Assembly (NCBI RefSeq): GCF_028713855.1
Contig: NZ_JAQTNN010000008.1
Span: 1-64,000, forward strand
DNA from: Sulfuricurvum sp.
Lineage (GTDB): Bacteria > Campylobacterota > Campylobacteria > Campylobacterales > Sulfurimonadaceae
DNA: 64,000 bases
Direction of reading: 5' to 3'
Of this stretch, positions 36,122 to 44,029 are shown piece by piece. Every line of letters begins with the position of its first letter. Position 1 is the first letter of the stretch. The notes below the pieces were generated by a model that was not told where the DNA came from, did no database searches, and saw only the letters and a list, made by a program, of their open reading frames with translations. The translations under genes and the position numbers were made by a program.

Positions 36122-37762
36122 TTAAAACTCTTTCAAATCGTCTTCATGCAGAGGAAATATATCATCAGCTTTAGAAGAAGAAATCGCCTTACGTTGAGGC
36201 TTTACCGGTGAACGGTGGGCAATAACCGGATTTGGGTCTAAATGATGGAGATTTACTTTGCGCACAGCATGAGAGGGTGCATCATTTTCCATCCCGACCA
36301 TTTTTGCAAGAATTCGAACCGTTTCCATCATCGAAGTAGCTTGTGCGTTAAGTTCTTCAGCAGCTGCAGCCGCTTCTTCGGAGTTAGCCGCTACTTGCTG
36401 AGTTACTTGATCGACTTGACCCATCGCCTGATTGATTTGCCCCATACCTTCTGCCTGTTCTTTACCGGCGATAGCGATTTCTCCAATCAAATCGGATACT
36501 TTTTTCGATTGTTCAACAATCTCCTGGAACGATGTATGCGTTGCAAGGGCAATTTGATTCCCCTCTTTGATCTGAGTAACAACCTCTTCGATGATAACGG
36601 AAGTCTCTTTCGCCGCAGACGCCGCGCGTTGTGCCAAATTACGTACCTCATCGGCAACAACCGCAAACCCTAAACCGTGTTCACCGGCACGCGCCGCTTC
36701 AACTGCTGCATTGAGCGCCAAAAGATTGGTTTGGAATGCAATTTGATCAATCGTTTTAATAATTCCGGAGATTTTAGCCGCCGATTCGGTAATCGCGTGC
36801 ATGGAGTGAGAGAGTTGTTCACCTTTTTCATATCCTGCTTTTGCCGAATCGTTTGCATTTCTTGCCAAAATATCGGCTTGACGTGCATTGTCAGTATTTT
36901 GAGTGTTGATCGCAGTGGATTCTTCGAGCGTTGCGCTTACCTCTTCGACACTGCTTGCCTGCTCACTTGCCCCTTGGGCAAGCGATGAAGAGGATGCAGC
37001 AACTTGATCCGATGCGGAAGTAATCTGCATCGCGCCGTCACGGATTGATGTGACGCTTGCAGTAATCGAACGGGTGATCGAGCGGATCAATACCCATGCT
37101 AAAAGAATGGCAAAAAGGATCGAAATAAACGCAACAATTATAAACATTTGTTTGTAGCTACTCGATTTCTCTTTTGCTGCTGTACTACTATCTTTGATTT
37201 CTTTCTTATTGATATCATAAATATCTTGTAAACCGTTCATAAAGTTAGTACGATACGTGCGCATCTCTTCTATTTGATCTCCCATCTGAGTGAAAAGTGC
37301 ATTGATCTCGGCTGTATCATTACTTTGTGATAAGGTATTCACAGTTTGTTTGAATTTATTGCTTTGCTCACGCCATTTTTTGTAGTCATCTTGAAGATCA
37401 TCCCATATTTTACTTTCATTAGGCGCTTTTTTTATAGAATCGTACTCTTTGATCCCCTTATCTAAACGTTCAAACCCTTCATCAATTTTACTGTATGCAT
37501 CGGCCATTTTAGACTGCATTTTAGGGTCTCCGTCTAATCCACGTGCACGGTTTTGTTGAATAGCGACTAATTGTGTTCCGTTACGGATTGTCCCAACACT
37601 GACAATACTTGGGACACTGACATCTGCCATTTCAGTTATATCAGACTGCCATCCATCGGTCGCTTTAAATCCCATAAAGCCCAAAAGGACCATTGCTATC
37701 ACCATGACACCTGTAAGCAGCATCAGCTTTGTTTGCAATACCATATTTTCCAACCAATTCAT
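36122..37762 (-). CDS. Methyl-accepting chemotaxis protein with acidic C-terminal tail
   Basis: A protein of 546 residues from the ATG at 37762, chosen because AAGGGGAAT precedes it and it follows the cheW stop by 1 bp (the open frame reaches 37804). TM1 is at about 12-33. A helical periplasmic sensor (about 35-190) is followed by TM2 (MFIIVAFISILFAILLAWVL) and the signalling domain with tip [18 protein letters not shown]. After the receptor part there is a tail of about 45 residues, Pro/His/Lys-rich and ending HEDDLKEF. That end resembles the CheR-tethering pentapeptide (NWETF) in spacing but lacks the Trp. Confidence 0.95.
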   Translation of the reverse strand: MNWLENMVLQTKLMLLTGVMVIAMVLLGFMGFKATDGWQSDITEMADVSVPSIVSVGTIRNGTQLVAIQQNRARGLDGDPKMQSKMADAYSKIDEGFERLDKGIKEYDSIKKAPNESKIWDDLQDDYKKWREQSNKFKQTVNTLSQSNDTAEINALFTQMGDQIEEMRTYRTNFMNGLQDIYDINKKEIKDSSTAAKEKSSSYKQMFIIVAFISILFAILLAWVLIRSITRSITASVTSIRDGAMQITSASDQVAASSSSLAQGASEQASSVEEVSATLEESTAINTQNTDNARQADILARNANDSAKAGYEKGEQLSHSMHAITESAAKISGIIKTIDQIAFQTNLLALNAAVEAARAGEHGLGFAVVADEVRNLAQRAASAAKETSVIIEEVVTQIKEGNQIALATHTSFQEIVEQSKKVSDLIGEIAIAGKEQAEGMGQINQAMGQVDQVTQQVAANSEEAAAAAEELNAQATSMMETVRILAKMVGMENDAPSHAVRKVNLHHLDPNPVIAHRSPVKPQRKAISSSKADDIFPLHEDDLKEF

Positions 37763-37763
37763 A

Positions 37764-38261
37764 TTATTCCCCTTCACTTGTTTGTATTTTTTGAATCTGT
37801 TCAAGACTTAAAAGTTCGTCCGCTTCAAAGAGCTTCAAAACATCCAAAATCATCACCACGTTCTCTTCCATTTGTGCCATTGAGCAGATAAAATCGGTAT
37901 CGATCTGACCACCGAATTTTGGGGGTTCAGACATATTGGCTGCATCAATCGACGCCACCTCTTCGACACGGTCGACGATAAAACCGATATTGACTTTTTC
38001 CACTTCGACGATGATAATCGCCGTGTGCATGTCGGCTTCTCTCTCTTCCATTCCAAACCGCAGCCGTGTATCGACAACAGGGATAATCGACCCGCGCAGA
38101 TTAATGACACCGCGCATGTACTCAGGTGTTTTGGGGACATTAGTCACCTTCATCATGGCGATAATCTCTTTAATTCTGCCGATGGCTATACCGTATTGCT
38201 CCCCTCCTAAAAAGAAAGTGAGATACCGTTCCCGTCTTGATTGAGCAGTGTTTTGTTCCAT
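37764..38261 (-). CDS. cheW: CheW chemotaxis coupling protein
   Basis: A 165-residue single-domain CheW: FFLGGEQYGIAIGRIKEII, then VPKTPEYMRGVINLRGSIIPVVD, which is the conserved receptor/CheA-binding region, and VDRVEEVASI. It couples receptors to CheA. It lies 4 bp downstream of cheY and 1 bp before a receptor gene. Confidence 0.97.
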   Translation of the reverse strand: MEQNTAQSRRERYLTFFLGGEQYGIAIGRIKEIIAMMKVTNVPKTPEYMRGVINLRGSIIPVVDTRLRFGMEEREADMHTAIIIVEVEKVNIGFIVDRVEEVASIDAANMSEPPKFGGQIDTDFICSMAQMEENVVMILDVLKLFEADELLSLEQIQKIQTSEGE

Positions 38262-38265
38262 AACG

Positions 38266-38652
38266 TTATACTCCTAATACCATTTTAAGTGATTTCACCA
38301 GTTTGTCATCACTAAAAGGCTTCACCATCCACCCTGTTACTCCGATCTCTTTACCCGCCATTTTCATCTGTTCAGAACTCTCTGTGGTAAGGATGATAAT
38401 CGGTTTCGTTTTGTACCGGTCATCCATTTTAATTGATCTGGCTAAATCCAAACCGTTCATCTGAGGCATATTGACGTCGCTAATCAAAAGGTCAAAGTTT
38501 TCACTGCCTGCCTGCAGCGCACTCAAAAGCTCCGCCGGATTCAAATACGATTTGAACTCAATAACACCGCTGCTGATCATCTGATCCAACGCCAACTCAG
38601 CCGTTGCGATAACCGCTCTTGAATCATCCACTATAATTACTCTCTTTGCCAT
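38266..38652 (-). CDS. cheY: CheY-like single-domain response regulator
   Basis: A 128-residue stand-alone receiver: acidic pair D9/D10, phosphoacceptor D59 in LLISDVNMPQMNG, Thr in IILTTESS and Lys in MVKPFSD, so all catalytic residues are kept. With a CheA that lacks a receiver, this is the likely direct phosphoacceptor. Whether it acts on the flagellar switch or on another target cannot be told. A Shine-Dalgarno sequence (AGGAGG) lies before the ATG. Confidence 0.9.
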   Translation of the reverse strand: MAKRVIIVDDSRAVIATAELALDQMISSGVIEFKSYLNPAELLSALQAGSENFDLLISDVNMPQMNGLDLARSIKMDDRYKTKPIIILTTESSEQMKMAGKEIGVTGWMVKPFSDDKLVKSLKMVLGV

Positions 38653-38674
38653 TTACTTCCTCCTTGGTTGTGTT

Positions 38675-40108
38675 TTAAAAAAATTCCATGTCATTATCAT
38701 CATCAACATCCAGCTCTTTGTTTCCGATAATCCCCTCTATCTGCATACAGGAACTGAAAAAAGAACTGTCCAGATAGTGAATATCCGCTGTATCTTGCAA
38801 GGCGAAAATATGTTCTCTCCATGAAACGAGATCCAATCCCAAATGTTCCAGCAACATCACAAGTGTTTTGATTTTTGCCCTATCCTGCGTCACCAAATCA
38901 GCGTGCTCTTTTAAAAAGGTACCGAGTGATGAAAGAGCATACGCCAGTGCGGTAAATTCAAAAAGGTTATTAATCCCCCGCACGTAGATTCCCAATACTC
39001 CATCGGCAAAATCCCGTAGATTTTCTACTGTCGGTTCGGAATCAAAAATACGGAGTTTTTCTCCCCATTCTTCATCCAAACTCTCCAAATCGCGGATCTC
39101 GTCAAGAACATCTCCTCCGATATCGCGAACGTAATCGATAGCCGCTGTTTTATGAACAAAACTTTGACGCAGCATCTCTTTTTCTTCGGTATCGATAACC
39201 CTTTTCTCTTTGATCACGTCAGGAGTGTTCTCTACCATCCCAGACTTGGGTATCTCATGTTGCATGAGGGATTGCAGCACAGCTTCTTCAGCAGGTTTTT
39301 GAACCGGCGCTACAGCAGCCTTTTGCACTTTTGTTTCATCAGAAATACGGATTCGAATACAAGCAATATTGTCCTGTACAATACTATTCTCCCCTAAATC
39401 CTCAAGAAGCATCGCTACTCTGGGATGAGAAGGTATCGCCTCTGCAAATTTCATGGTGACAAAAATCTCTTCAAAACTCTCTTCGATGATGATACTCATA
39501 CTGCGATTATCACGTGTTCCCTGACGCATCAGCTCATATAACAGTTCTATGCTGGAATCGACACGGTAACACGATGCCACAATTTTATTTTCACACTGGG
39601 TCAATATCCACATCCCAAAATCCATCATCGCTTCTGCATCACCGATCTCAAAGATCGTTTTAAAATTCCGTACATCTGAGCAAAACGGATTCAGCGCTTT
39701 TTTGGGAGAAAGTTTTTTGTAATCGCCCCCTTTAGAGCGGATGAAATCACCGAAATTTTTGAGCTTAAAGCGTATCAGTTCTTTATCAATCGGTTTGTGA
39801 ATATAAGCCCCGACGCCGATCTGTGCCATATTGGCTTCCATATGCGGATCCATTACAGCGGTCACGGCCATGATTACCGTTTCCGGATAACGTTTTTTTA
39901 TGATTTTAGATGCTTCAAAACCGTCCAAACGAGGCATCATCACATCCATTAAAATAATATGGGGATGCCACTCTTCGACCGACTCAAGCGCCTCGATTCC
40001 ATCACACGCTTCCCGTATCTCAAAACCCTCTATCTTTCGACAGATCGCTTTTAATATCAGACGATTGTCTTCGACATCGTCAACAATCAGTAGTTTTATA
40101 TCATTCAT
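38675..40108 (-). CDS. Response regulator with large unrecognised C-terminal region
   Basis: A 477-residue protein and the first gene of the chemotaxis operon. The receiver domain has D10/D11, phosphoacceptor D55 (IILMDVMMPRLDG) and Lys in IHKPID. Residues 130-270 form an alpha/beta region I cannot place, 270-320 are a linker rich in Ala/Pro/Glu, and 320-465 are helical. That last part aligns with the end of the receiver protein at 25448-26494. The C terminus is very acidic and ends DDDNDMEFF. A GGTGGATT Shine-Dalgarno sequence precedes the ATG. A CheZ-like phosphatase or an adaptor role is conceivable, but no CheZ catalytic motif is evident. Confidence 0.78.
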   Translation of the reverse strand: MNDIKLLIVDDVEDNRLILKAICRKIEGFEIREACDGIEALESVEEWHPHIILMDVMMPRLDGFEASKIIKKRYPETVIMAVTAVMDPHMEANMAQIGVGAYIHKPIDKELIRFKLKNFGDFIRSKGGDYKKLSPKKALNPFCSDVRNFKTIFEIGDAEAMMDFGMWILTQCENKIVASCYRVDSSIELLYELMRQGTRDNRSMSIIIEESFEEIFVTMKFAEAIPSHPRVAMLLEDLGENSIVQDNIACIRIRISDETKVQKAAVAPVQKPAEEAVLQSLMQHEIPKSGMVENTPDVIKEKRVIDTEEKEMLRQSFVHKTAAIDYVRDIGGDVLDEIRDLESLDEEWGEKLRIFDSEPTVENLRDFADGVLGIYVRGINNLFEFTALAYALSSLGTFLKEHADLVTQDRAKIKTLVMLLEHLGLDLVSWREHIFALQDTADIHYLDSSFFSSCMQIEGIIGNKELDVDDDNDMEFF

Positions 40109-40378
40109 AATCCACCATCATAGGGTTTCATGTCTCGAATATGTCATCAAAATATTTTTGTCTGAAATTTGAAACTGCAGAAATCTTAGTTATAAAAAAT
40201 CTCAAAAAAGTCACAACAATAAATATTCCTTTTTTTAATAGTTGAAGGTTTCAGAATGGTTACAAAGACACGTTAATTCTAGAAGTGGAATGAATGAGAT
40301 AGTTTTATGATTTTATCACTATATGATGACAAAACGTAACCGAAACCGTATAAATCAAAAAGCTATGAGACAAATAAA
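40109..40378. promoter_or_regulatory. Divergent promoter region of the chemotaxis operon
   Basis: A 270-bp AT-rich gap between the divergent chemotaxis operon and the PilZ-like receiver gene. It must hold the promoters of both. I see no clear sigma-54 (GG-N10-GC) or sigma-28 element, and no RNA gene. Confidence 0.45.
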
Positions 40379-41881
40379 GTGAATGCAATCGTCAATGAAT
40401 TAAAAGAATTAGGAAAAAGTGTAAAAGTTCTGTATGTTGAGGACAACAAAGGCTTAAGAGAGAGCATTTTAGGGCTGTTGACAAAATTTTTTCCTCATCT
40501 TGACTACGCTGAGAATGGTGAAACAGGCTATGAACATTATCGAAAACATACGCCTGAAATTATTTTGACAGATATTAAAATGCCTGGGATGAGCGGCTTT
40601 GATTTAGCAAAAGCCATTAAAAAAGAAAATAATGATGTCCGCATCATCTTTCTCTCAGCCTTTGATGAAAAAGAGTATCTGCATCATGCGATTAATATCG
40701 GAGTTTTTCGATATCTCTCCAAACCGACTAAAGTCCCTTTGCTGATTACCACTTTGCATCAAGCCGTCCTTTCGATCCACCATGAACATAATAAACGGAT
40801 TTTCGAAAGACAGCTTAACGATATTTTCAACTATCAGAACAATCTCATTATGATGCTGAATGAAGGAAAGCCCGTCCTTGTTAATCGTCAGTTCCTGGAT
40901 TTTTTCGGCGTCAAAAACCTCGATGAATTTATGCAGCAATATGAAGGACTTGATAGATTGCTGTTAGAACATCAGGGATTCTTGTATCCGACATCGGAAT
41001 CCGGATGGTTTGAAAAAGCGCTCGAAAACCCCGGGAAACTGTTTCATACAAAAGTTTTGAATCAACATAAACAAGCGCGGCATTTGATTATGAAACTTAG
41101 AACAATCCCCGAAAAAGAGGGGTTTTCAATTCTGTCGTTTGACGACATCACCGATTTAAATTTGATGATGATTTTTGACGGCGATGCCGCTAAAAAGGAT
41201 CAAAAACTTCATGATTGCAGCGCTGTTATGAAACTTATGAATGTTATAAAAGAGAACGCTTCGGAGGTTAAACTCCATAATTTTTATCGCGGTCTGACCA
41301 TCATTAACAGTGCTGTTTTAATAAAAATGGATACTAAAAATGTTGTATTGAAAACAGCACATTCCCAATTAAAAGCGATCAAACTGGCAAAAAATATCAC
41401 GATTACTTCCGAGTTATTTCCCTACAGCGTTTTGTGCAAAGCGGCAAATGCTATTGATTTTGATCAGCAGACGGTAACCTTTTCCGATATGCAATTCGTT
41501 AAAGAGAGCGCCGATCAAAGGGGTAAAATTCGCCTCGAACCTGACGAAGAACGCCATACCGTCACACTCTTTCGAAACGAAATAAAATTTTTCGGCAAAA
41601 CCCGGATTGTCGATATTTCGATTTGTTCGGTTAAACTTGAAATAGATGCCCTTCCTGCCGGCCTTGGAACCGGCGAGAGTGCCAGAATAGTGATAGTGTT
41701 TGAAACTGATACCCAACCAATAAATCTTTCTATCAGCGGAACAGTCTATCGAATTGACAGCTTTGCCAAAACTTTTCACATTGTCTTTCTATTTGAACTT
41801 ATACCACCCAATAGTGATAAATTACTCAAATATATCGCGAATCGACAAATGGAGCTGATACGTGAATTTAAAGCTATCTAA
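40379..41881 (+). CDS. Receiver-PAS-PilZ-like protein
   Basis: A 500-residue soluble protein started at GTG. The receiver domain has phosphoacceptor D65 (IILTDIKMPGMSG) and Lys in LSKPTK. A PAS-like middle part (about 155-260) contains VLVNRQFLDFFGV and ends in ILSFDDITDLN. The last 100 residues look like a PilZ domain (RGKIRLEPDEE, then RIVDISICSVKLEID), where PilZ has RxxxR and [DN]xSxxG. The glycine is missing and the arginine motif is incomplete, so c-di-GMP binding is uncertain. The gene overlaps the next kinase gene by 20 bp, so the two form a coupled pair. Confidence 0.75.
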   Translation: MNAIVNELKELGKSVKVLYVEDNKGLRESILGLLTKFFPHLDYAENGETGYEHYRKHTPEIILTDIKMPGMSGFDLAKAIKKENNDVRIIFLSAFDEKEYLHHAINIGVFRYLSKPTKVPLLITTLHQAVLSIHHEHNKRIFERQLNDIFNYQNNLIMMLNEGKPVLVNRQFLDFFGVKNLDEFMQQYEGLDRLLLEHQGFLYPTSESGWFEKALENPGKLFHTKVLNQHKQARHLIMKLRTIPEKEGFSILSFDDITDLNLMMIFDGDAAKKDQKLHDCSAVMKLMNVIKENASEVKLHNFYRGLTIINSAVLIKMDTKNVVLKTAHSQLKAIKLAKNITITSELFPYSVLCKAANAIDFDQQTVTFSDMQFVKESADQRGKIRLEPDEERHTVTLFRNEIKFFGKTRIVDISICSVKLEIDALPAGLGTGESARIVIVFETDTQPINLSISGTVYRIDSFAKTFHIVFLFELIPPNSDKLLKYIANRQMELIREFKAI

Positions 41882-44018
41882 TCGTTTAATGCATCGTGCA
41901 CTCAATGTATTATCCCGATCCAATATGGCTGCATGGATAGGTTTTTTTCTTACCGTCGGAATCACATTCGTATTATGGATTAATGCACAAAACGATGCCA
42001 TGCAAAAAGCTAAAATACATTTTGACACGTCTAACGCTGAAACCGTTCATGAAATCTATTCTCGGATGCACACCTATGAAAACACGTTAAAAAGCGGTGT
42101 TGCTCTTTTAAATACCGGTGAGCAAATGGATCGAAAAAAGTGGCACATTTATATATCAAGTATGGAACTAGCCAAATCTTACCCCGGATTTCAGGGAATC
42201 GGTTTTTCGAAAGTGATACCACACACAAAACTTGCCGAACATATTTCACAGATGCATGCCGAAGGATTCCCGGATTATACGATTAAACCTGCGGGTAAAC
42301 GGGAGGAATATCACTCTATAATCTACCTTGAACCGCTGGATGAGAGAAACCGACGCGCTATCGGATATGACATGTTTACCAATCCGATTCGTCAACAGGC
42401 CATGATACAATCACGTGATACGGGACAAACCGCACTTTCGGGCAAAGTGACTTTGGTTCAAGAGCAGGCAAACAATAGACAAGCAGGTTTTTTGATGTAT
42501 GTACCGTTTTATACTACACCAAAACCATTATCGACACAAATAGAAAGAAAAGAGCATCTGAGTGGGTTTGTATTTGCCCCTTTTCGTGCCGATGATCTAA
42601 TGAAAGAAATTGTGTTCAATAAAAGTCCCACTATCTCGATCAAACTGTATGACGGTATATCCATTGACGATGCAGCTTTATTGTATGAAAATAGACATAT
42701 TAAAAAAAATCAGCCGCTTTTTACAGCAACAATTCCTATCGTTATGTACGGACGGACGTGGACGGCAGTGTTTCAAACCCTTCCCACTTTTAATACAATG
42801 ATAGACAAAGATCGCTCACGAATGATTTTATTGGCAGGTTTGCCGATCTCTTTTTTAGTATTGCTCACGATTCTCTCATTTTCCCAAACGGCTGAACAGG
42901 CACAAACGATGGCACGTAAAATGACAATAGAGATCAGAGCTCTGAACGATGAGCTTGAAAATATGATAAATACGGCTCCAAACCCTATTATTGTCCATAC
43001 GCAAGACGGCAAAATAATAAAAATCAATCAGACATGGACAGATATTTGCGGCTATACTCATGATGAAACACCGACGACGGACAGTTGGGTTGACAAAGTA
43101 TATAAAGAGCACCAAGATGAAGTTAAAGCACATATTCGCAATCTATTTAACATAACCAAAAAAGTCGATGAAGGAGAATTTTCATTCTACAGCAAATCCG
43201 GAACCAAGGTTACGTGGCAGTTCAGCTCAACGCCTTTCGGTATCATCGACGGGAAAAAAGCTCTTATCTCCTCCGCCATGGATATAACGGAACTCAAAAA
43301 CAAAGATAATATGGTGATGATGCAATCACGGTATGCGGCAATGGGGGAAATGATCAGTATGATCGCGCATCAATGGCGACAACCGCTTGCGTCGATCTCG
43401 ACTGTTTCAGGATTGCTGAGTCTTGAAGCGATCATGGATCAGTACCATAAAGAGCACTTTATTGAAAAGCTTGATCTAATCGGCGATCTCTCTTTGGAAC
43501 TTTCAAATACCATCAATGATTTTAGAAATTTTTTCAAAGAAGATAAAACAAAAGAGCTGACAACGTGGAAAGACCTGATTGAAGGGTGTCTTATGATGAT
43601 CAAACCGATTTTAATAACCAAAAATATTGAGGTTATTAAAACGTTTCATGAAAATCATCCATTGATGATGTATCCGCGTGAAATCAAGCAAGTGATCCTT
43701 AATCTGCTGAAAAATGCAGAAGACGTACTCATAGACAATGCGATTTTAGAGCCGAAAATATGGATTCGTACACTACAGGAAGGACAAATGAGCTGTTTAG
43801 AGATTGAAGATAACGGCGGCGGTATATCAGAAAATATCATCCATCAGATTTTTGATCCGTATTTCAGTACAAAAATAGAAAGAAATGGAACCGGCATCGG
43901 ACTTTACATGTCAAAAACAATAGTCGAAAAACATGGTCTCGGACTATTGGAGGTTTATAATACCGCGCATGGAGCCTGTTTTAAAATTTCTCTCCCGTTG
44001 GACATTGAGACTGTCTAA
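41862..44018 (+). CDS. CHASE-domain sensor histidine kinase
   Basis: A 718-residue kinase, GTG start with GGAG six bases upstream. TM1 is at about 22-40. A periplasmic CHASE domain follows (GVALLNTGE, YPGFQGIGFS, YLEPLDERNRRAIGYDM, QAGFLMYVPFY), close to that of the kinase at 22933-25446. TM2 is near 325-345. Then come one PAS domain, the H-box IAHQWRQPLAS and an ATPase domain with KNAEDV, EDNGGGI and NGTGIGLYMS. It overlaps the PilZ-like receiver gene by 20 bp, so that protein is the likely phosphoacceptor. The convergent kinase gene ends 11 bp away. Confidence 0.92.
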   Translation: MNLKLSNRLMHRALNVLSRSNMAAWIGFFLTVGITFVLWINAQNDAMQKAKIHFDTSNAETVHEIYSRMHTYENTLKSGVALLNTGEQMDRKKWHIYISSMELAKSYPGFQGIGFSKVIPHTKLAEHISQMHAEGFPDYTIKPAGKREEYHSIIYLEPLDERNRRAIGYDMFTNPIRQQAMIQSRDTGQTALSGKVTLVQEQANNRQAGFLMYVPFYTTPKPLSTQIERKEHLSGFVFAPFRADDLMKEIVFNKSPTISIKLYDGISIDDAALLYENRHIKKNQPLFTATIPIVMYGRTWTAVFQTLPTFNTMIDKDRSRMILLAGLPISFLVLLTILSFSQTAEQAQTMARKMTIEIRALNDELENMINTAPNPIIVHTQDGKIIKINQTWTDICGYTHDETPTTDSWVDKVYKEHQDEVKAHIRNLFNITKKVDEGEFSFYSKSGTKVTWQFSSTPFGIIDGKKALISSAMDITELKNKDNMVMMQSRYAAMGEMISMIAHQWRQPLASISTVSGLLSLEAIMDQYHKEHFIEKLDLIGDLSLELSNTINDFRNFFKEDKTKELTTWKDLIEGCLMMIKPILITKNIEVIKTFHENHPLMMYPREIKQVILNLLKNAEDVLIDNAILEPKIWIRTLQEGQMSCLEIEDNGGGISENIIHQIFDPYFSTKIERNGTGIGLYMSKTIVEKHGLGLLEVYNTAHGACFKISLPLDIETV

Positions 44019-44029
44019 CGTTGTGTCGC

